Positions 35,139 to 44,611 are shown, counted from the stretch's first letter. The stretch: 64,000 nucleotides of DNA from Pedobacter yonginensis (GCF_003173595.1 NZ_QGNZ01000002.1:496001-560000), one strand, 5' to 3'. The notes: generated by a model from the sequence alone, not told the origin. Made by a program: numbers and translations.

Positions 35139-35906
35139 TTATTTTGCTTGATTTAAAAAATAATCAAAAGTATCTCCACGTAAACCCAAACGAATGGTTT
35201 CTAAAGGGATCACTTCTGCCGGTGCAATGTTACCTAAGTTTACGTTCGTGCCAATTAACTTGATAAACCAAACCTGTTGCTCTTTTTGCGGGGCTTCCCA
35301 AATAATGGTTTCTTCCGGAATTTGAGTTAGTATTTCATCAACTAAGCCTTCACGTACTTCGCCACTTCCGCGGTAAATACCAACGTTACCACCTTCGCGT
35401 GCTTCGGCAATAACTTTCCAAGAACCCGCTTCAATTTCTGCATTCATCAGTTTAATCCATTTGTATGGTGCAAATATTTTAGCAGCATCTTTACTTCCAA
35501 CTTCTGATATAACAGTAACTTGTTTGGCCAATTCCCGAATAAACTCACATTTTTTATCGTGCTCAATTTCTATAGAACCATCAGATACTTCTGCATATTC
35601 CATTCCGTATTGATCTAAAACACGCTGATAATCAGAAAATTGGTTACGAATAATGAAAGCTTCAAAAAGTGTTCCCCCAAAATAGGTTGGAATACCAGCA
35701 CTTTTATATAAAGCTAATTTTTCTTTAAGATTTGGCGTAACATGAGATGTTGCCCAACCTAATTTTACAATGTCTGTATGTACACCGGCAACTTCAATAA
35801 AATCTTCTACCTGGCGTAGGCTTAATCCTTTATCCATAACCATGGTTAAGCCTTTTTGGCGTGGTTTGGTTGGGCGTTCAGGAACGTTTGTTAATGGGTA
35901 ATTCAT
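35139..35906 (-). CDS. Phosphosulfolactate synthase (ComA family)
   Basis: A TIM-barrel enzyme that adds sulfite to phosphoenolpyruvate, giving (2R)-phosphosulfolactate. It has 255 residues. Family segments are 'QKGLTMVMDKGLSLRQVEDF', 'DIVKLGWATSHV', 'GIPTYFGGTLFEAFI', 'AEVSDGSIEI' and 'KLMNAEIEAGSWKVIAEARE'. In archaea the reaction feeds coenzyme M. In Bacteroidota the purpose is less clear, and sulfolactate or sulfonolipid metabolism is a possible link (inference). It is co-oriented with the TPR gene upstream and aroE downstream. Confidence 0.93.
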   Translation of the reverse strand: MNYPLTNVPERPTKPRQKGLTMVMDKGLSLRQVEDFIEVAGVHTDIVKLGWATSHVTPNLKEKLALYKSAGIPTYFGGTLFEAFIIRNQFSDYQRVLDQYGMEYAEVSDGSIEIEHDKKCEFIRELAKQVTVISEVGSKDAAKIFAPYKWIKLMNAEIEAGSWKVIAEAREGGNVGIYRGSGEVREGLVDEILTQIPEETIIWEAPQKEQQVWFIKLIGTNVNLGNIAPAEVIPLETIRLGLRGDTFDYFLNQAK

Positions 35907-35966
35907 ATGTGTACAAAAGTGAAAAAAATTTTGAGATTTATATGTTAAAATTTTCTCACAAGTTTT

Positions 35967-37370
35967 TTACCTAATGTAGCGGTTAATTACGTTAATTATT
36001 GCGCTATTGTCTTGCAATTGTGGCAAATATTCGAATAAGATGTAATGTTTATCCGGATCGGTGGTCAGCGCGGTCTCCAAATAACCTAAAGCATCGCCAT
36101 AATTTCCTAAAGCAAATAAATAGGCAACCATTCTGTAATATAATTCAGCGGCTTCAGGATTGTTCTTAATGGCTTCAGCAATGGTTTCAGACGCTTCCAA
36201 AATCTTACCTTGCTCATAAAGCACGGTACTAAAATCCAACCAAGCCTCAACATCTACCGGATTAAACTCTAAAACTTTCTCGTAAGCCACGATAGATTCT
36301 TCAATTTGCCCCAGTTTATAATAGGCGTCTGCCATTGCAAACCAAAAATCTGGATTTTCATCCTCAATATCGATTGCTTTTTTGTAAAAATGCAACGATT
36401 CAAAATAGCGTTCTTCATGGTTTAAAGTTACGCCAATCCCAAACCAGGCATCAGCCATTTTTGGGTCCATTTTTACCGATTTTTTGTAATATGATCGGGC
36501 CTCATCCATTTTCTCCAACTTCTCATAGCACTCACCAATGGCGCAATAGGTATCAGCATTTGGTTGTTCATATTCAAAAGTATGCTTGTACACCTCTATC
36601 GCTTCATCATATTTATCTAACTGCACCAATGCATTGCCCTTATTAAAATAGGCAGAACTAAAATCTTCCTTAATTAGAATGGCATAATCGTAAGCATCAA
36701 TAGCCTTTTCAAATAAATTAAGTTTATGGAAACTGTTACCCAAATTATACCAGGCGGCATAAGAGTAAGGATCGGTATCAATGTATTGCTGATAAAATTT
36801 AATACTTTCTTCCTGTTTGTCTAAAACATCATAACAAAAAGCCAATTCGTACAAGCCGTCTTGGTTTTCCATATTTTGTTCTAAACTTAGCTTAATGTAG
36901 GTAATGGCACTTTCATAGTCAGACATGCTTTGGTAAACATAAGACATCTGCAATAAAATTTCATCCGTGCTTTCTGCCAAACCCAATGCCTTTTCATAAT
37001 TCTCCAAAGCCTCATCAAAACGTTCGGTGTTTTGGAAAATATTGCCACGCAACAAATAAATATCTGGTTCTGATGGCTCCAAAAGTTCGGCCTGTTGCAA
37101 AGCAATAAAAGCCTTTTCGTTATTGTTGGTCAGAATATAAAGATGCGCCTGTTTAATTAAAAAAACGGTTGCATATGGGTGTTGGCTAATTGCAAAATCT
37201 ACAACCTGCAAGGCTTTAACCGGATCGTTTTTTTCAATGTAAAAATCTACAATATATTCGAATGCACCCGCATCAAAGAAATACTGATCCTGATTACGGA
37301 GCATTTCTTCATAACGCTCTACAGAACGTTGTGCGTCTTCGTTGGATTCAAAAAAGAATTCTTCTTCCAT
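35967..37370 (-). CDS. Tetratricopeptide repeat protein
   Basis: A 467-residue, strongly acidic protein made almost wholly of TPR units, about eleven to twelve by eye; examples are 'AWYNLGNSFHKLNLFEKAID' and 'ADAWFGIGVTLNHEERYFES'. I start it at 'MEEEFFFESNEDAQ'; the 15 codons upstream look non-coding. No signal peptide is visible, so it is probably a cytoplasmic scaffold. The partner is unknown. It is first in the run TPR, phosphosulfolactate synthase, aroE, gldD, MBL hydrolase; similar orders are common in Bacteroidota. Confidence 0.92.
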   Translation of the reverse strand: MEEEFFFESNEDAQRSVERYEEMLRNQDQYFFDAGAFEYIVDFYIEKNDPVKALQVVDFAISQHPYATVFLIKQAHLYILTNNNEKAFIALQQAELLEPSEPDIYLLRGNIFQNTERFDEALENYEKALGLAESTDEILLQMSYVYQSMSDYESAITYIKLSLEQNMENQDGLYELAFCYDVLDKQEESIKFYQQYIDTDPYSYAAWYNLGNSFHKLNLFEKAIDAYDYAILIKEDFSSAYFNKGNALVQLDKYDEAIEVYKHTFEYEQPNADTYCAIGECYEKLEKMDEARSYYKKSVKMDPKMADAWFGIGVTLNHEERYFESLHFYKKAIDIEDENPDFWFAMADAYYKLGQIEESIVAYEKVLEFNPVDVEAWLDFSTVLYEQGKILEASETIAEAIKNNPEAAELYYRMVAYLFALGNYGDALGYLETALTTDPDKHYILFEYLPQLQDNSAIINVINRYIR

Positions 37371-37932
37371 ATTAATTAAATTAAAAGAACCGTGCCAATA
37401 AGCAGAAAAACACATTATAAGTTTACAAGTTTTAATTATTCGTTTCAGAAATAATTATTAACATCAGCAGGTTTATTCTATGTAAATAGCTGAATATAAA
37501 CACTATTCAATGTGATTAAGATGTGTGGATAATCTTCGGATTTTTTACAACATCAGCGGCTTCTTTCCCTTCAAATACAAAAATAGTGCAAATAAATTAT
37601 AAAAACGTAATGAAGGAGTCAAGAAAACGAAGTGTGCATTTTAGTAAATGTTTTGTTTTTGTAAAGCACTCGCTGTGCAATAATCAGCGTTAGTCGGGCT
37701 TTACGCTAAATCTTTTGTTTTGAAATAAAACAAAAGGATACCGCTTCAATCCCGTTTAAACGAGCAAGGTGTCTGCTAATGTTTAGGGAAATGAAAAATT
37801 ATCCTTTTAACAAAATATTTGTAGGCCAATTAATCTTAAACCCCGATATTAAAAAATGTGTTAAACTAAAGCGTTAAATGTAACAGGCTTTATCTTAATT
37901 TTTTGTTTTTTTGTGTAAATCATAAGATATAT
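37371..37932. other. Divergent intergenic region between the TPR and aldehyde dehydrogenase genes
   Basis: A 562 bp AT-rich gap without a credible gene. It must hold the promoters of both flanking genes, but no perfect TAnnTTTG box stands out. The middle (37681-37760) contains the hairpin repeat element described separately. Nothing else was recognised. Confidence 0.6.
37681..37760 (+). repeat. Dispersed hairpin element (CTTTTGTTTT/AAAACAAAAG type)
   Basis: CTTTTGTTTT (37712-37721) and AAAACAAAAG (37727-37736) form a perfect 10-bp stem with a 5-nt loop. Before it comes GGGCTTTACGCTAAAT, and after it GATACCGCTTCAATCCCGTTTA. An equivalent element with a different stem but the same frame (CGCTATAT-stem-GATGCCGCTTCCATC) stands at 54431-54490. 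The stem differs while pairing is kept, which suggests selection on structure. Confidence 0.7.
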
Positions 37933-39474
37933 ATGAGAACTGAAATTCAATCCATATTAAATAAATTGGGCATAAAAGCCGATAATGCTGCTTTTAGTAC
38001 CGGAAGCGTTTGGGGTGGAGATGCCAATGCAAAATCGTTGGAGAGTTACTCTCCTGTTGATGGAAAAATTATAGCCTCAGCTAAGGTGGCAACTGCTGAG
38101 GATTATGAGCTTATTGTTAAAAAATCGCAAGAAGCATTCAAACACTGGAGAACCATCCCAGCACCAAAGAGAGGCGAAATTGTACGTCAGTTTGGCGATG
38201 CTTTAAGGGCAAACAAAGATGCTTTAGGAACCCTTGTTTCGTACGAAATGGGTAAAAGCTTGCAGGAAGGTTTCGGCGAAGTTCAGGAAATGATTGATAT
38301 ATGCGATTTTGCCGTGGGTTTATCTCGACAACTTTATGGCTTAACCATGCACAGCGAACGACCAAACCACCGCATGTACGAGCAATGGCATCCACTTGGC
38401 CCGGTTGGAATTATTTCTGCCTTTAACTTTCCAGTGGCCGTTTGGAGCTGGAATACCGCACTGGCCCTGGTTTGCGGAAATGTTTGCATTTGGAAACCAT
38501 CAGAAAAAACACCATTAACTGCAGTTTCCTGTCAGCATATCATCGCACAAGTTTTTAAAGATAACAACATCCCCGAAGGCGTTTGTAACCTAATCATCGG
38601 CGATAAAGAAGTTGGTGAATGGATGACAAATGATGTACGTGTGCCATTGATTTCTGCAACGGGTTCTACCAGAATGGGAAAAGCCGTTGCTGCGGCAGTG
38701 GGTGCTCGTTTAGGCAAAAGCTTATTGGAACTTGGTGGCAATAACGCAATCATTATCTCAGCGGATGCTGATTTGGATATGAGTTTAATAGGAGCCGTTT
38801 TTGGTGCAGTGGGTACTGCTGGCCAACGTTGTACATCAACCAGGAGGCTAATTATCCATGAAGATGTTTACGATGCCTTCGCTGCAAAATTGGTTAAGGC
38901 TTATGGTCAAATAAGAATTGGAGACCCCCTAGACCAAAACAACCATGTTGGTCCATTAATTGATACAGATGCAGTTGCCAACTACTTAAATTCAATTGAA
39001 AAATGCAAAGCGGAAGGCGGGAATTTTTTGGTAGAGGGTGGTGTTTTAGAAGGCGCAGATTATGCAAGTGGATGTTATGTTAGGCCTTGCATTGCAGAGG
39101 TCGAAAACGATTTTAAAATTGTTCAGCATGAAACTTTTGCGCCAATTTTGTACCTGATTAAGTATAAAACCTTAGATGAAGCCATTGCTTTGCAAAATGG
39201 CGTTCCGCAGGGATTGTCTTCGGCCATAATGACCTTAAACTTGAGAGAGGCAGAGCAGTTTTTGTCTAGCACGGGTTCTGATTGTGGTATCGCTAATGTG
39301 AACATTGGAACATCTGGAGCAGAAATTGGCGGCGCTTTTGGTGGTGAAAAAGAAACTGGTGGGGGTAGAGAAAGCGGATCAGATGCTTGGAGAGCATACA
39401 TGAGACGACAAACCAATACCATTAATTATTCCAACACCTTACCACTTGCGCAAGGCATAAAATTCGATTTATAA
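37933..39474 (+). CDS. Aldehyde dehydrogenase, ALDH7 type (aminoadipate-semialdehyde dehydrogenase-like)
   Basis: An NAD-dependent aldehyde dehydrogenase of 513 residues from the ATG at 37933. Catalytic C300 lies in 'GTAGQRCTSTRR', general base E266 in 'LELGGN', and N165 in 'SAFNFPVAVWSWN'. The 'GQRCTSTRR' motif and the C-terminal 'GGAFGGEKETGGGRESGSDAW' are specific for the ALDH7/antiquitin group, which oxidises alpha-aminoadipate semialdehyde in lysine breakdown. No lysine aminotransferase gene is adjacent, so the pathway is inferred from family alone. It is a single gene followed by a conspicuous hairpin. Confidence 0.93.
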   Translation: MRTEIQSILNKLGIKADNAAFSTGSVWGGDANAKSLESYSPVDGKIIASAKVATAEDYELIVKKSQEAFKHWRTIPAPKRGEIVRQFGDALRANKDALGTLVSYEMGKSLQEGFGEVQEMIDICDFAVGLSRQLYGLTMHSERPNHRMYEQWHPLGPVGIISAFNFPVAVWSWNTALALVCGNVCIWKPSEKTPLTAVSCQHIIAQVFKDNNIPEGVCNLIIGDKEVGEWMTNDVRVPLISATGSTRMGKAVAAAVGARLGKSLLELGGNNAIIISADADLDMSLIGAVFGAVGTAGQRCTSTRRLIIHEDVYDAFAAKLVKAYGQIRIGDPLDQNNHVGPLIDTDAVANYLNSIEKCKAEGGNFLVEGGVLEGADYASGCYVRPCIAEVENDFKIVQHETFAPILYLIKYKTLDEAIALQNGVPQGLSSAIMTLNLREAEQFLSSTGSDCGIANVNIGTSGAEIGGAFGGEKETGGGRESGSDAWRAYMRRQTNTINYSNTLPLAQGIKFDL

Positions 39475-39480
39475 TGACGA

Positions 39481-39527
39481 GCTAAATTTAGCGTTAATGG
39501 TACGTGGAAACACGTACCATAGCGTTA
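39481..39527. repeat. Perfect 24-nt hairpin flanked by 7-bp direct repeats
   Basis: ATGGTACGTG (39497-39506) and CACGTACCAT (39511-39520) form a flawless 10-bp stem closed by the stable tetraloop GAAA. It is bracketed by AGCGTTA on both sides (39490-39496 and 39521-39527). Just before it lies a 12-bp palindrome, GCTAAATTTAGC (39481-39492). The hairpin lacks a T-tract. It stands between the convergent dehydrogenase and methyltransferase genes and may act as a bidirectional terminator, or mark an inserted element with target duplication. Confidence 0.75.
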
Positions 39528-39652
39528 TAAACACATTTAATGGATTTGAAAAAAGGCAATTATCGCTTTGGGTATTGCTATACTCGTCTCGTTATTGGCT
39601 GTATCTTTCAACGCATAGGTTTGTGTTTTTACGAGCCTCATCGCTAAATTCC

Positions 39653-40384
39653 TTATCTTCCCACTCGAAGCAGAATTGGAAAAATCACATCTTTTTCAGC
39701 ATCATCGCCCCAAGCCATTTTCAATTCCGTAAGCATATATTCTAAAGGATTTCTATCATTTGCCTTTTTATAGTGCTGAAGCGAGGACCAAGTGTTCAAA
39801 TATCCCACCATCTGATTAAAATCCCACTTGGTTTTGATTTGAAAATGAGGTGCAATAATTTCTTCGAAAGGAAAAGGAATAGTTTTATATCCTTCTTCTA
39901 TGTATCTGCGTTCGGGATCCCAATATTTACCCAAAATATCCTCATATAACTTGTAAATGGATTGATCCACTTTTTTATCGATTTGCATTAGCCCATAACC
40001 AATTACAGCAAATAAGCCATTGGGTTTTAAAGTACGCTTAACCTCGGTATAAAATTGTTCAAAATTAAACCAATGTATGGCTTGGGCTACTGTAATTAAA
40101 TCAAAGCTAGCATCGGCTGCCGAAGTTGTTTCTGCAGGCTCAATCTTATACGTGATGTTTGGCAACTTCAACGCATTTTTAAGCTGATTTTCGCTCATAT
40201 CGCTTGCATAAACCGCATCAAATTCGCCCGCTAAAACCCTAGCAACTTGCCCATTACCCGTTGCACAATCCCATGCCCTTTGTTTATTCTCTACCAGAGA
40301 AAAAAGATAGTCATACAATTCTTTTGGGTAGGTAGGTCGATAAATCGAATACCCTTCAGATTGAGTGGAGAAGTTATCTTTCAT
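39653..40384 (-). CDS. Class I SAM-dependent methyltransferase
   Basis: A 243-residue cytoplasmic methyltransferase. The SAM-binding glycine motif is 'AWDCATGNGQVARVL' (about 38-52), followed by the acidic strand end 'AVYASDMSENQL' and 'FDLITVAQAIHWFNFEQFY', a typical motif IV region. The opening 'FSTQSEGYSIYRPTYPKELYDYL' is characteristic of the Trans-aconitate/UbiE-like DUF group. The substrate is unknown. It is adjacent to, and codirectional with, a VOC-family gene 30 bp upstream. Confidence 0.92.
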   Translation of the reverse strand: MKDNFSTQSEGYSIYRPTYPKELYDYLFSLVENKQRAWDCATGNGQVARVLAGEFDAVYASDMSENQLKNALKLPNITYKIEPAETTSAADASFDLITVAQAIHWFNFEQFYTEVKRTLKPNGLFAVIGYGLMQIDKKVDQSIYKLYEDILGKYWDPERRYIEEGYKTIPFPFEEIIAPHFQIKTKWDFNQMVGYLNTWSSLQHYKKANDRNPLEYMLTELKMAWGDDAEKDVIFPILLRVGR

Positions 40385-40414
40385 TTTTTAAAAGTTATCT
40401 GTACAACAAGGCGT

Positions 40415-40801
40415 TTATTTATAATTACTGATCTCAATCAAATTTAAGTCTGGGTCTCGCAGATAAACCGACAAAATTTTGCCATTTGCACCTGTTCTTT
40501 CCACTGGCCCATCCTCTATCTCAATACAATTTTCCTTCAGCTCCCGAATAACTTCATCAATATTGGTGTCTGTAATAAAACACAAATCAGCGGTACCCGG
40601 CATGGGTTTAAAGGCTTTAGGTTCAATCTCGCAGCGCAGTGGGCGGAGGTTTATTTTCTGGTTTCCAAATTTAAGCGCCGTTCTATCCTTCCCGAAGGTG
40701 ATGATTTCCATTCCCAATGCTACACTATAAAATCTGCAAGTGCTTTCGAGGTTGGCAACGGTAAGCACCAAATGGTCTAAATTTTTAATGTCCATAATCA
40801 T
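40415..40801 (-). CDS. VOC family protein (glyoxalase/bleomycin-resistance fold)
   Basis: A 128-residue single-unit vicinal-oxygen-chelate protein made of two beta-alpha-beta-beta-beta halves: 'IKNLDHLVLTVANLESTCRFY' at the N-terminus and 'ADLCFITDTNIDEVIRELKEN' in the second half. It ends 'YLRDPDLNLIEISNY', where the glutamate is the usual metal ligand. ATG codons at the first and third positions are both possible starts. The reaction is not predictable. Similar proteins are annotated as virulence/glyoxalase-like VOC. Confidence 0.92.
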   Translation of the reverse strand: MIMDIKNLDHLVLTVANLESTCRFYSVALGMEIITFGKDRTALKFGNQKINLRPLRCEIEPKAFKPMPGTADLCFITDTNIDEVIRELKENCIEIEDGPVERTGANGKILSVYLRDPDLNLIEISNYK

Positions 40802-40937
40802 CCATTATAATTAAATAGAACTAAGCTTTGCGCGAATTGTTTTAGATTAAGATTACTGTTTGATTTTCCATTTAAGAAGTTAGATTGAGGCGATAATCCC
40901 ACCACAAAATACCCAATTTTTACATATTTTTACCATT

Positions 40938-42218
40938 ATGCAAAACCAAGCACCTTTAGCGGAAAGAATGCGCCCTCAAAATTTAAGCGAATATGTTGGG
41001 CAACAGCATTTAGTTGGTCCAGGTGCAGTTTTAAGAAAAGCCATAGAAAGTAGTCAACTCCCTTCCATGATTTTTTGGGGACCACCGGGAGTTGGTAAAA
41101 CAACCTTGGCCTATATCATTTCGCAGGCTTTAGATCGACCTTTTTTTAATTTAAGTGCGATAAATAGTGGTGTAAAAGACATTCGTGATGTGATTGATAA
41201 GGCCGCAGCCTTGAAAGACAGCTTTTTGGGTTTACCAATTCTGTTTATTGATGAGATTCATCGTTTCAGCAAATCTCAACAAGACAGTTTATTGGGTGCC
41301 GTAGAAAGGGGCTTAGTTACCTTAATTGGAGCAACAACCGAAAACCCATCTTTCGAGGTTATTTCCGCTTTGCTATCTAGATGCCAAGTTTATATTTTAA
41401 AATCCTTAACCGAGGAAGAATTGGCCGGATTGCTGGAAACTGCCATTAAGAAGGATGCAATTTTAGCTGAAAAGCACATTACAATAAAAGAACACGAGGC
41501 ATTAATTAGGCTATCAGGTGGCGATGCCAGAAAGTTGCTTAATGTTTTAGAGATTGCTGTAAATGGAATTGGTGGCAATAACATCACCCTAACAAATGAC
41601 AGTGTTTTGGCACATGCACAGCAAAATCTGGCCTTATACGATAAAGCTGGAGAGCAACATTATGATATTATTTCGGCCTTTATCAAATCCATCCGCGGAA
41701 GTGATCCCAATGCTGCGGTATATTGGCTAGCCCGAATGATTGAAGGCGGAGAAGATCCTTTATTTATCGCTAGAAGATTACTAATCTTATCTTCAGAAGA
41801 TATTGGGAATGCAAACCCCAATGCCTTGTTGTTGGCTAACAACTGTTTTACTGCCGTTAATGTAATTGGTTACCCAGAGGCACGTATAATCTTATCGCAA
41901 TGCGTTACTTACCTAGCCAGTTCAGTAAAAAGTAATGCGGCTTACATGGCAATTAATGAAGCACAGGCATTGGTTAAAAAAACTGGTAATTTGCTAGTAC
42001 CATTGCACATCCGCAATGCGCCAACCAAATTGATGAAAAATATTGGCTACGGCAAAGATTACAAATACTCGCACAGTTACGAAGGAAATTTCGAACCACA
42101 AGAATACCTTCCCGACGAAATTAGCGGCACCAAATTATACGACCCAGGCAAAAATCCTGCTGAAGAAAAGATCAGAGAAAAGCTAAAACAGAATTGGAAA
42201 GACAAATACAATTATTAG
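40938..42218 (+). CDS. rarA: Replication-associated recombination protein A (MgsA/RarA AAA+ ATPase)
   Basis: A 426-residue AAA+ ATPase that acts at stalled replication forks. Walker A is 'GPPGVGKTT' (48-56) and Walker B 'ILFIDEIHRF' (101-110). Sensor 1 lies in 'LIGATTENPSFEV', and the arginine finger region is 'LLSRCQVYIL'. The C-terminal clamp-loader-like oligomerisation domain includes 'AFIKSIRGSDPNAAVYWLARM' and 'NAPTKLMKNIGYGKDYKYSH', diagnostic of RarA. Downstream, 51 bp away, begins an unrelated ABC exporter pair. Confidence 0.97.
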   Translation: MQNQAPLAERMRPQNLSEYVGQQHLVGPGAVLRKAIESSQLPSMIFWGPPGVGKTTLAYIISQALDRPFFNLSAINSGVKDIRDVIDKAAALKDSFLGLPILFIDEIHRFSKSQQDSLLGAVERGLVTLIGATTENPSFEVISALLSRCQVYILKSLTEEELAGLLETAIKKDAILAEKHITIKEHEALIRLSGGDARKLLNVLEIAVNGIGGNNITLTNDSVLAHAQQNLALYDKAGEQHYDIISAFIKSIRGSDPNAAVYWLARMIEGGEDPLFIARRLLILSSEDIGNANPNALLLANNCFTAVNVIGYPEARIILSQCVTYLASSVKSNAAYMAINEAQALVKKTGNLLVPLHIRNAPTKLMKNIGYGKDYKYSHSYEGNFEPQEYLPDEISGTKLYDPGKNPAEEKIREKLKQNWKDKYNY

Positions 42219-42269
42219 TGTAACAATTATTTAAAAACGGGTACTAATAAACAAACAAGACTAAACCCT

Positions 42270-43742
42270 ATGCTAAGTACTTTTTTAAGCCATCAACGAA
42301 AATCTTTTTGGCGCTCGCGGAACCGAGGTAGTAGTATTGCCACTCAGATTATTTTAGGTTTTTTTATGCTTTACTTTTTGGCAATTGCAGTTGGGGCAGG
42401 TTTCAGTATGCCGTTCTTGCTCCCTAAAATTTTCCCGAATCAAGATGTAATCAAAAGTTTTAATGGATTAATTCTTTATTATTTTGCCTTTGAGTTTATT
42501 ATGCGCTTGCAACTTCAAGAGTTGCCAACCATGAGCATTATTCCCTATCTACATCTAAAAATTAAGAAGCGCCAAATCATTAGTTTCTTAAACATAAAAG
42601 CACTTTTTTCTGCATTTAACCTTTGGCCTTTCTTTTTATTCCTCCCTTTTATTTTTATGAGAATTGCAGGTGCCTACGGTGCTTTTGCAACCATCATGTA
42701 TATCATTTCGATTTTCTCGATTGCCCTCTTTAACAACTACTTAGTTTTATACATAAAAAGAAAAACCATTACCAATGTTTTATACACCGGTATTGGCTTA
42801 TTGATTGTCGCTGGTTTTGCCGCTCTGGAATATTTCAAAATTATTTCCATCATGGCCGCGTCCAACTTTGTTTTCAATACCATTGCACAACATCCGTATC
42901 TTGGTTTGATCTTCACCATCGCTGCTTTTTTGGTTTTCAAGCTCAATTCGAATTTCTTAGCCAGAAATCTTTATACAGAAGAACTAAGCAGTAAACAGGA
43001 GAAAAAGGTCAGTACAGATTATGCTTTCTTAAATCGCTTTGGTAAAGTTGGCGAATTGGCCGCACTAGAGCTTAAACTGATTCTTCGCCACAAACGTTCA
43101 AGATCATCGGTTATATTGGGTTTCTTTTTCCTTTTATATGGATTTTTGTTCTACAAAACACCAGCAATTGATGGCGATAAATTTGGGCAAATGATGTTCG
43201 GAGCAATTTTTATGACAGGTGTTTCCATCATCATTTATGGCCAGTTCATGTTTGCTTGGCAAAGCTCACATTTTGATGGACTGTTAAGTGCAAAAATAAA
43301 CTTTAAAGATTTTATCAGAGCAAAGTTCCTCTTGTTTACCATTGCATCAACCATTATTACGGTTTTAGCTAGTTTTTATGGATTTTTAAGTCCGAAATTG
43401 TTGCTTTTACAGCTTGCCGCCTATTTGTATAACATTGGTTTTGGGACAGTTGTAGTGCTTTATTTGGCTACCCTAAACCATAAGCGCTTGGACATTACCA
43501 AAGCTGCCAGCTTTAATTATCAGGGTACAAGCGCAACACAATTTATACTCATTTTTCCTTATGCCTTAGTTCCAATTTTATTATACGTACCCTTCGGGAT
43601 GCTCAATATGCCGTATTGGGGCTTAGTGGTTGTAGGTTTGTTCGGATTAATTATGCTACTGCTACGAGGTTTCTGGGTAAACTTCATCACCAAAAAATTT
43701 GAAAAACAACGATATAAAATAGCCGAAGGCTTTAGAGAATAA
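42270..43742 (+). CDS. ABC exporter membrane subunit (DUF5687 family)
   Basis: A 490-residue protein with about 12 predicted membrane segments. It starts with 'FLSHQRKSFWRSRNRGSS', the usual opening of DUF5687 proteins in Bacteroidota. The middle cytoplasmic part 'FGKVGELAALELKLILRHKR' separates two membrane halves. The ATPase gene begins 2 bp after its stop, so the pair forms one exporter. The transported substance is unknown. Confidence 0.9.
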   Translation: MLSTFLSHQRKSFWRSRNRGSSIATQIILGFFMLYFLAIAVGAGFSMPFLLPKIFPNQDVIKSFNGLILYYFAFEFIMRLQLQELPTMSIIPYLHLKIKKRQIISFLNIKALFSAFNLWPFFLFLPFIFMRIAGAYGAFATIMYIISIFSIALFNNYLVLYIKRKTITNVLYTGIGLLIVAGFAALEYFKIISIMAASNFVFNTIAQHPYLGLIFTIAAFLVFKLNSNFLARNLYTEELSSKQEKKVSTDYAFLNRFGKVGELAALELKLILRHKRSRSSVILGFFFLLYGFLFYKTPAIDGDKFGQMMFGAIFMTGVSIIIYGQFMFAWQSSHFDGLLSAKINFKDFIRAKFLLFTIASTIITVLASFYGFLSPKLLLLQLAAYLYNIGFGTVVVLYLATLNHKRLDITKAASFNYQGTSATQFILIFPYALVPILLYVPFGMLNMPYWGLVVVGLFGLIMLLLRGFWVNFITKKFEKQRYKIAEGFRE

Positions 43743-43744
43743 TT

Positions 43745-44437
43745 ATGATTTTAGAAGTAAAAAATTTGAAAAAGGTTTATGGCGATAAAACCGTTGTAAA
43801 CATTGCGCATGTGCAGATTGAGCCAGGCGAAACCATTGGCTTAGTGGGCAATAATGGCGCAGGTAAAACCACTTTCTTCAGAATGCTTTTGGATTTAATT
43901 CGCCCAACTGAGGGGGAGGTTTTATCAAAAGGCGAAAATGTAATGCAGAGTGACGGGTGGAAAGATTACACCGCTTCATTTCTGGATGAAGGTTTTTTAA
44001 TTGATTATCTAACGCCAGAAGAGTATTTTATTTTTATAGGCAGTTTGCATAATTTGAGCGTAGCCGATGTTTCGTCATACTTAATGCAATACAATGAATT
44101 TTTTAACGGAGAAATTTTGAATAGCGGCAAATATATCCGCGATTTTAGTAAAGGAAACCAAAACAAAGTTGGAATTGCAGCAGCCTTGATGCAGAAGCCA
44201 GAAATTTTAATTTTGGATGAACCCTTTGCTAATTTAGATCCAACTACTCAAATCCGTTTAAAAAAATTGTTAAAGGAACACCCTGGCAATATGACCACCT
44301 TTATTTCCAGTCATGATTTAAATCACGTTACTGATGTATGTAATCGAATTATACTGGTAGAAAAAGGACAGGTAATAAAAGATTTTAAAACCGACGAAAA
44401 CACATTAAAGGAACTAAAGAGCTATTTCTCTGCATAG
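43745..44437 (+). CDS. ABC transporter ATP-binding protein
   Basis: A 230-residue ATPase with Walker A 'GNNGAGKTT' (about 37-45), the signature-like 'FSKGNQNKVGIAAAL' and Walker B 'EILILDEPFANLDP'. The switch histidine is in 'FISSHDLNHV'. The signature 'SKGNQ' departs from LSGGQ, as is common in exporter ATPases of the CcmA/YtrB type. It works with the DUF5687 membrane subunit encoded 2 bp upstream. Confidence 0.95.
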   Translation: MILEVKNLKKVYGDKTVVNIAHVQIEPGETIGLVGNNGAGKTTFFRMLLDLIRPTEGEVLSKGENVMQSDGWKDYTASFLDEGFLIDYLTPEEYFIFIGSLHNLSVADVSSYLMQYNEFFNGEILNSGKYIRDFSKGNQNKVGIAAALMQKPEILILDEPFANLDPTTQIRLKKLLKEHPGNMTTFISSHDLNHVTDVCNRIILVEKGQVIKDFKTDENTLKELKSYFSA

Positions 44438-44611
44438 TTTTCGTACTAAGAATGATACATACTAGAGTGTTCGCTAAAACGGCTCTCTTTTAAATACCCT
44501 TAAATTTATTTTTAATGGCGCTCCTGTAATCAAATCCAAATAATATCACTGGCGGGGTTTTTTTGGCATTGTGTTTGAATAGGATGGATAGAATTATAAA
44601 TCTAGATTATT

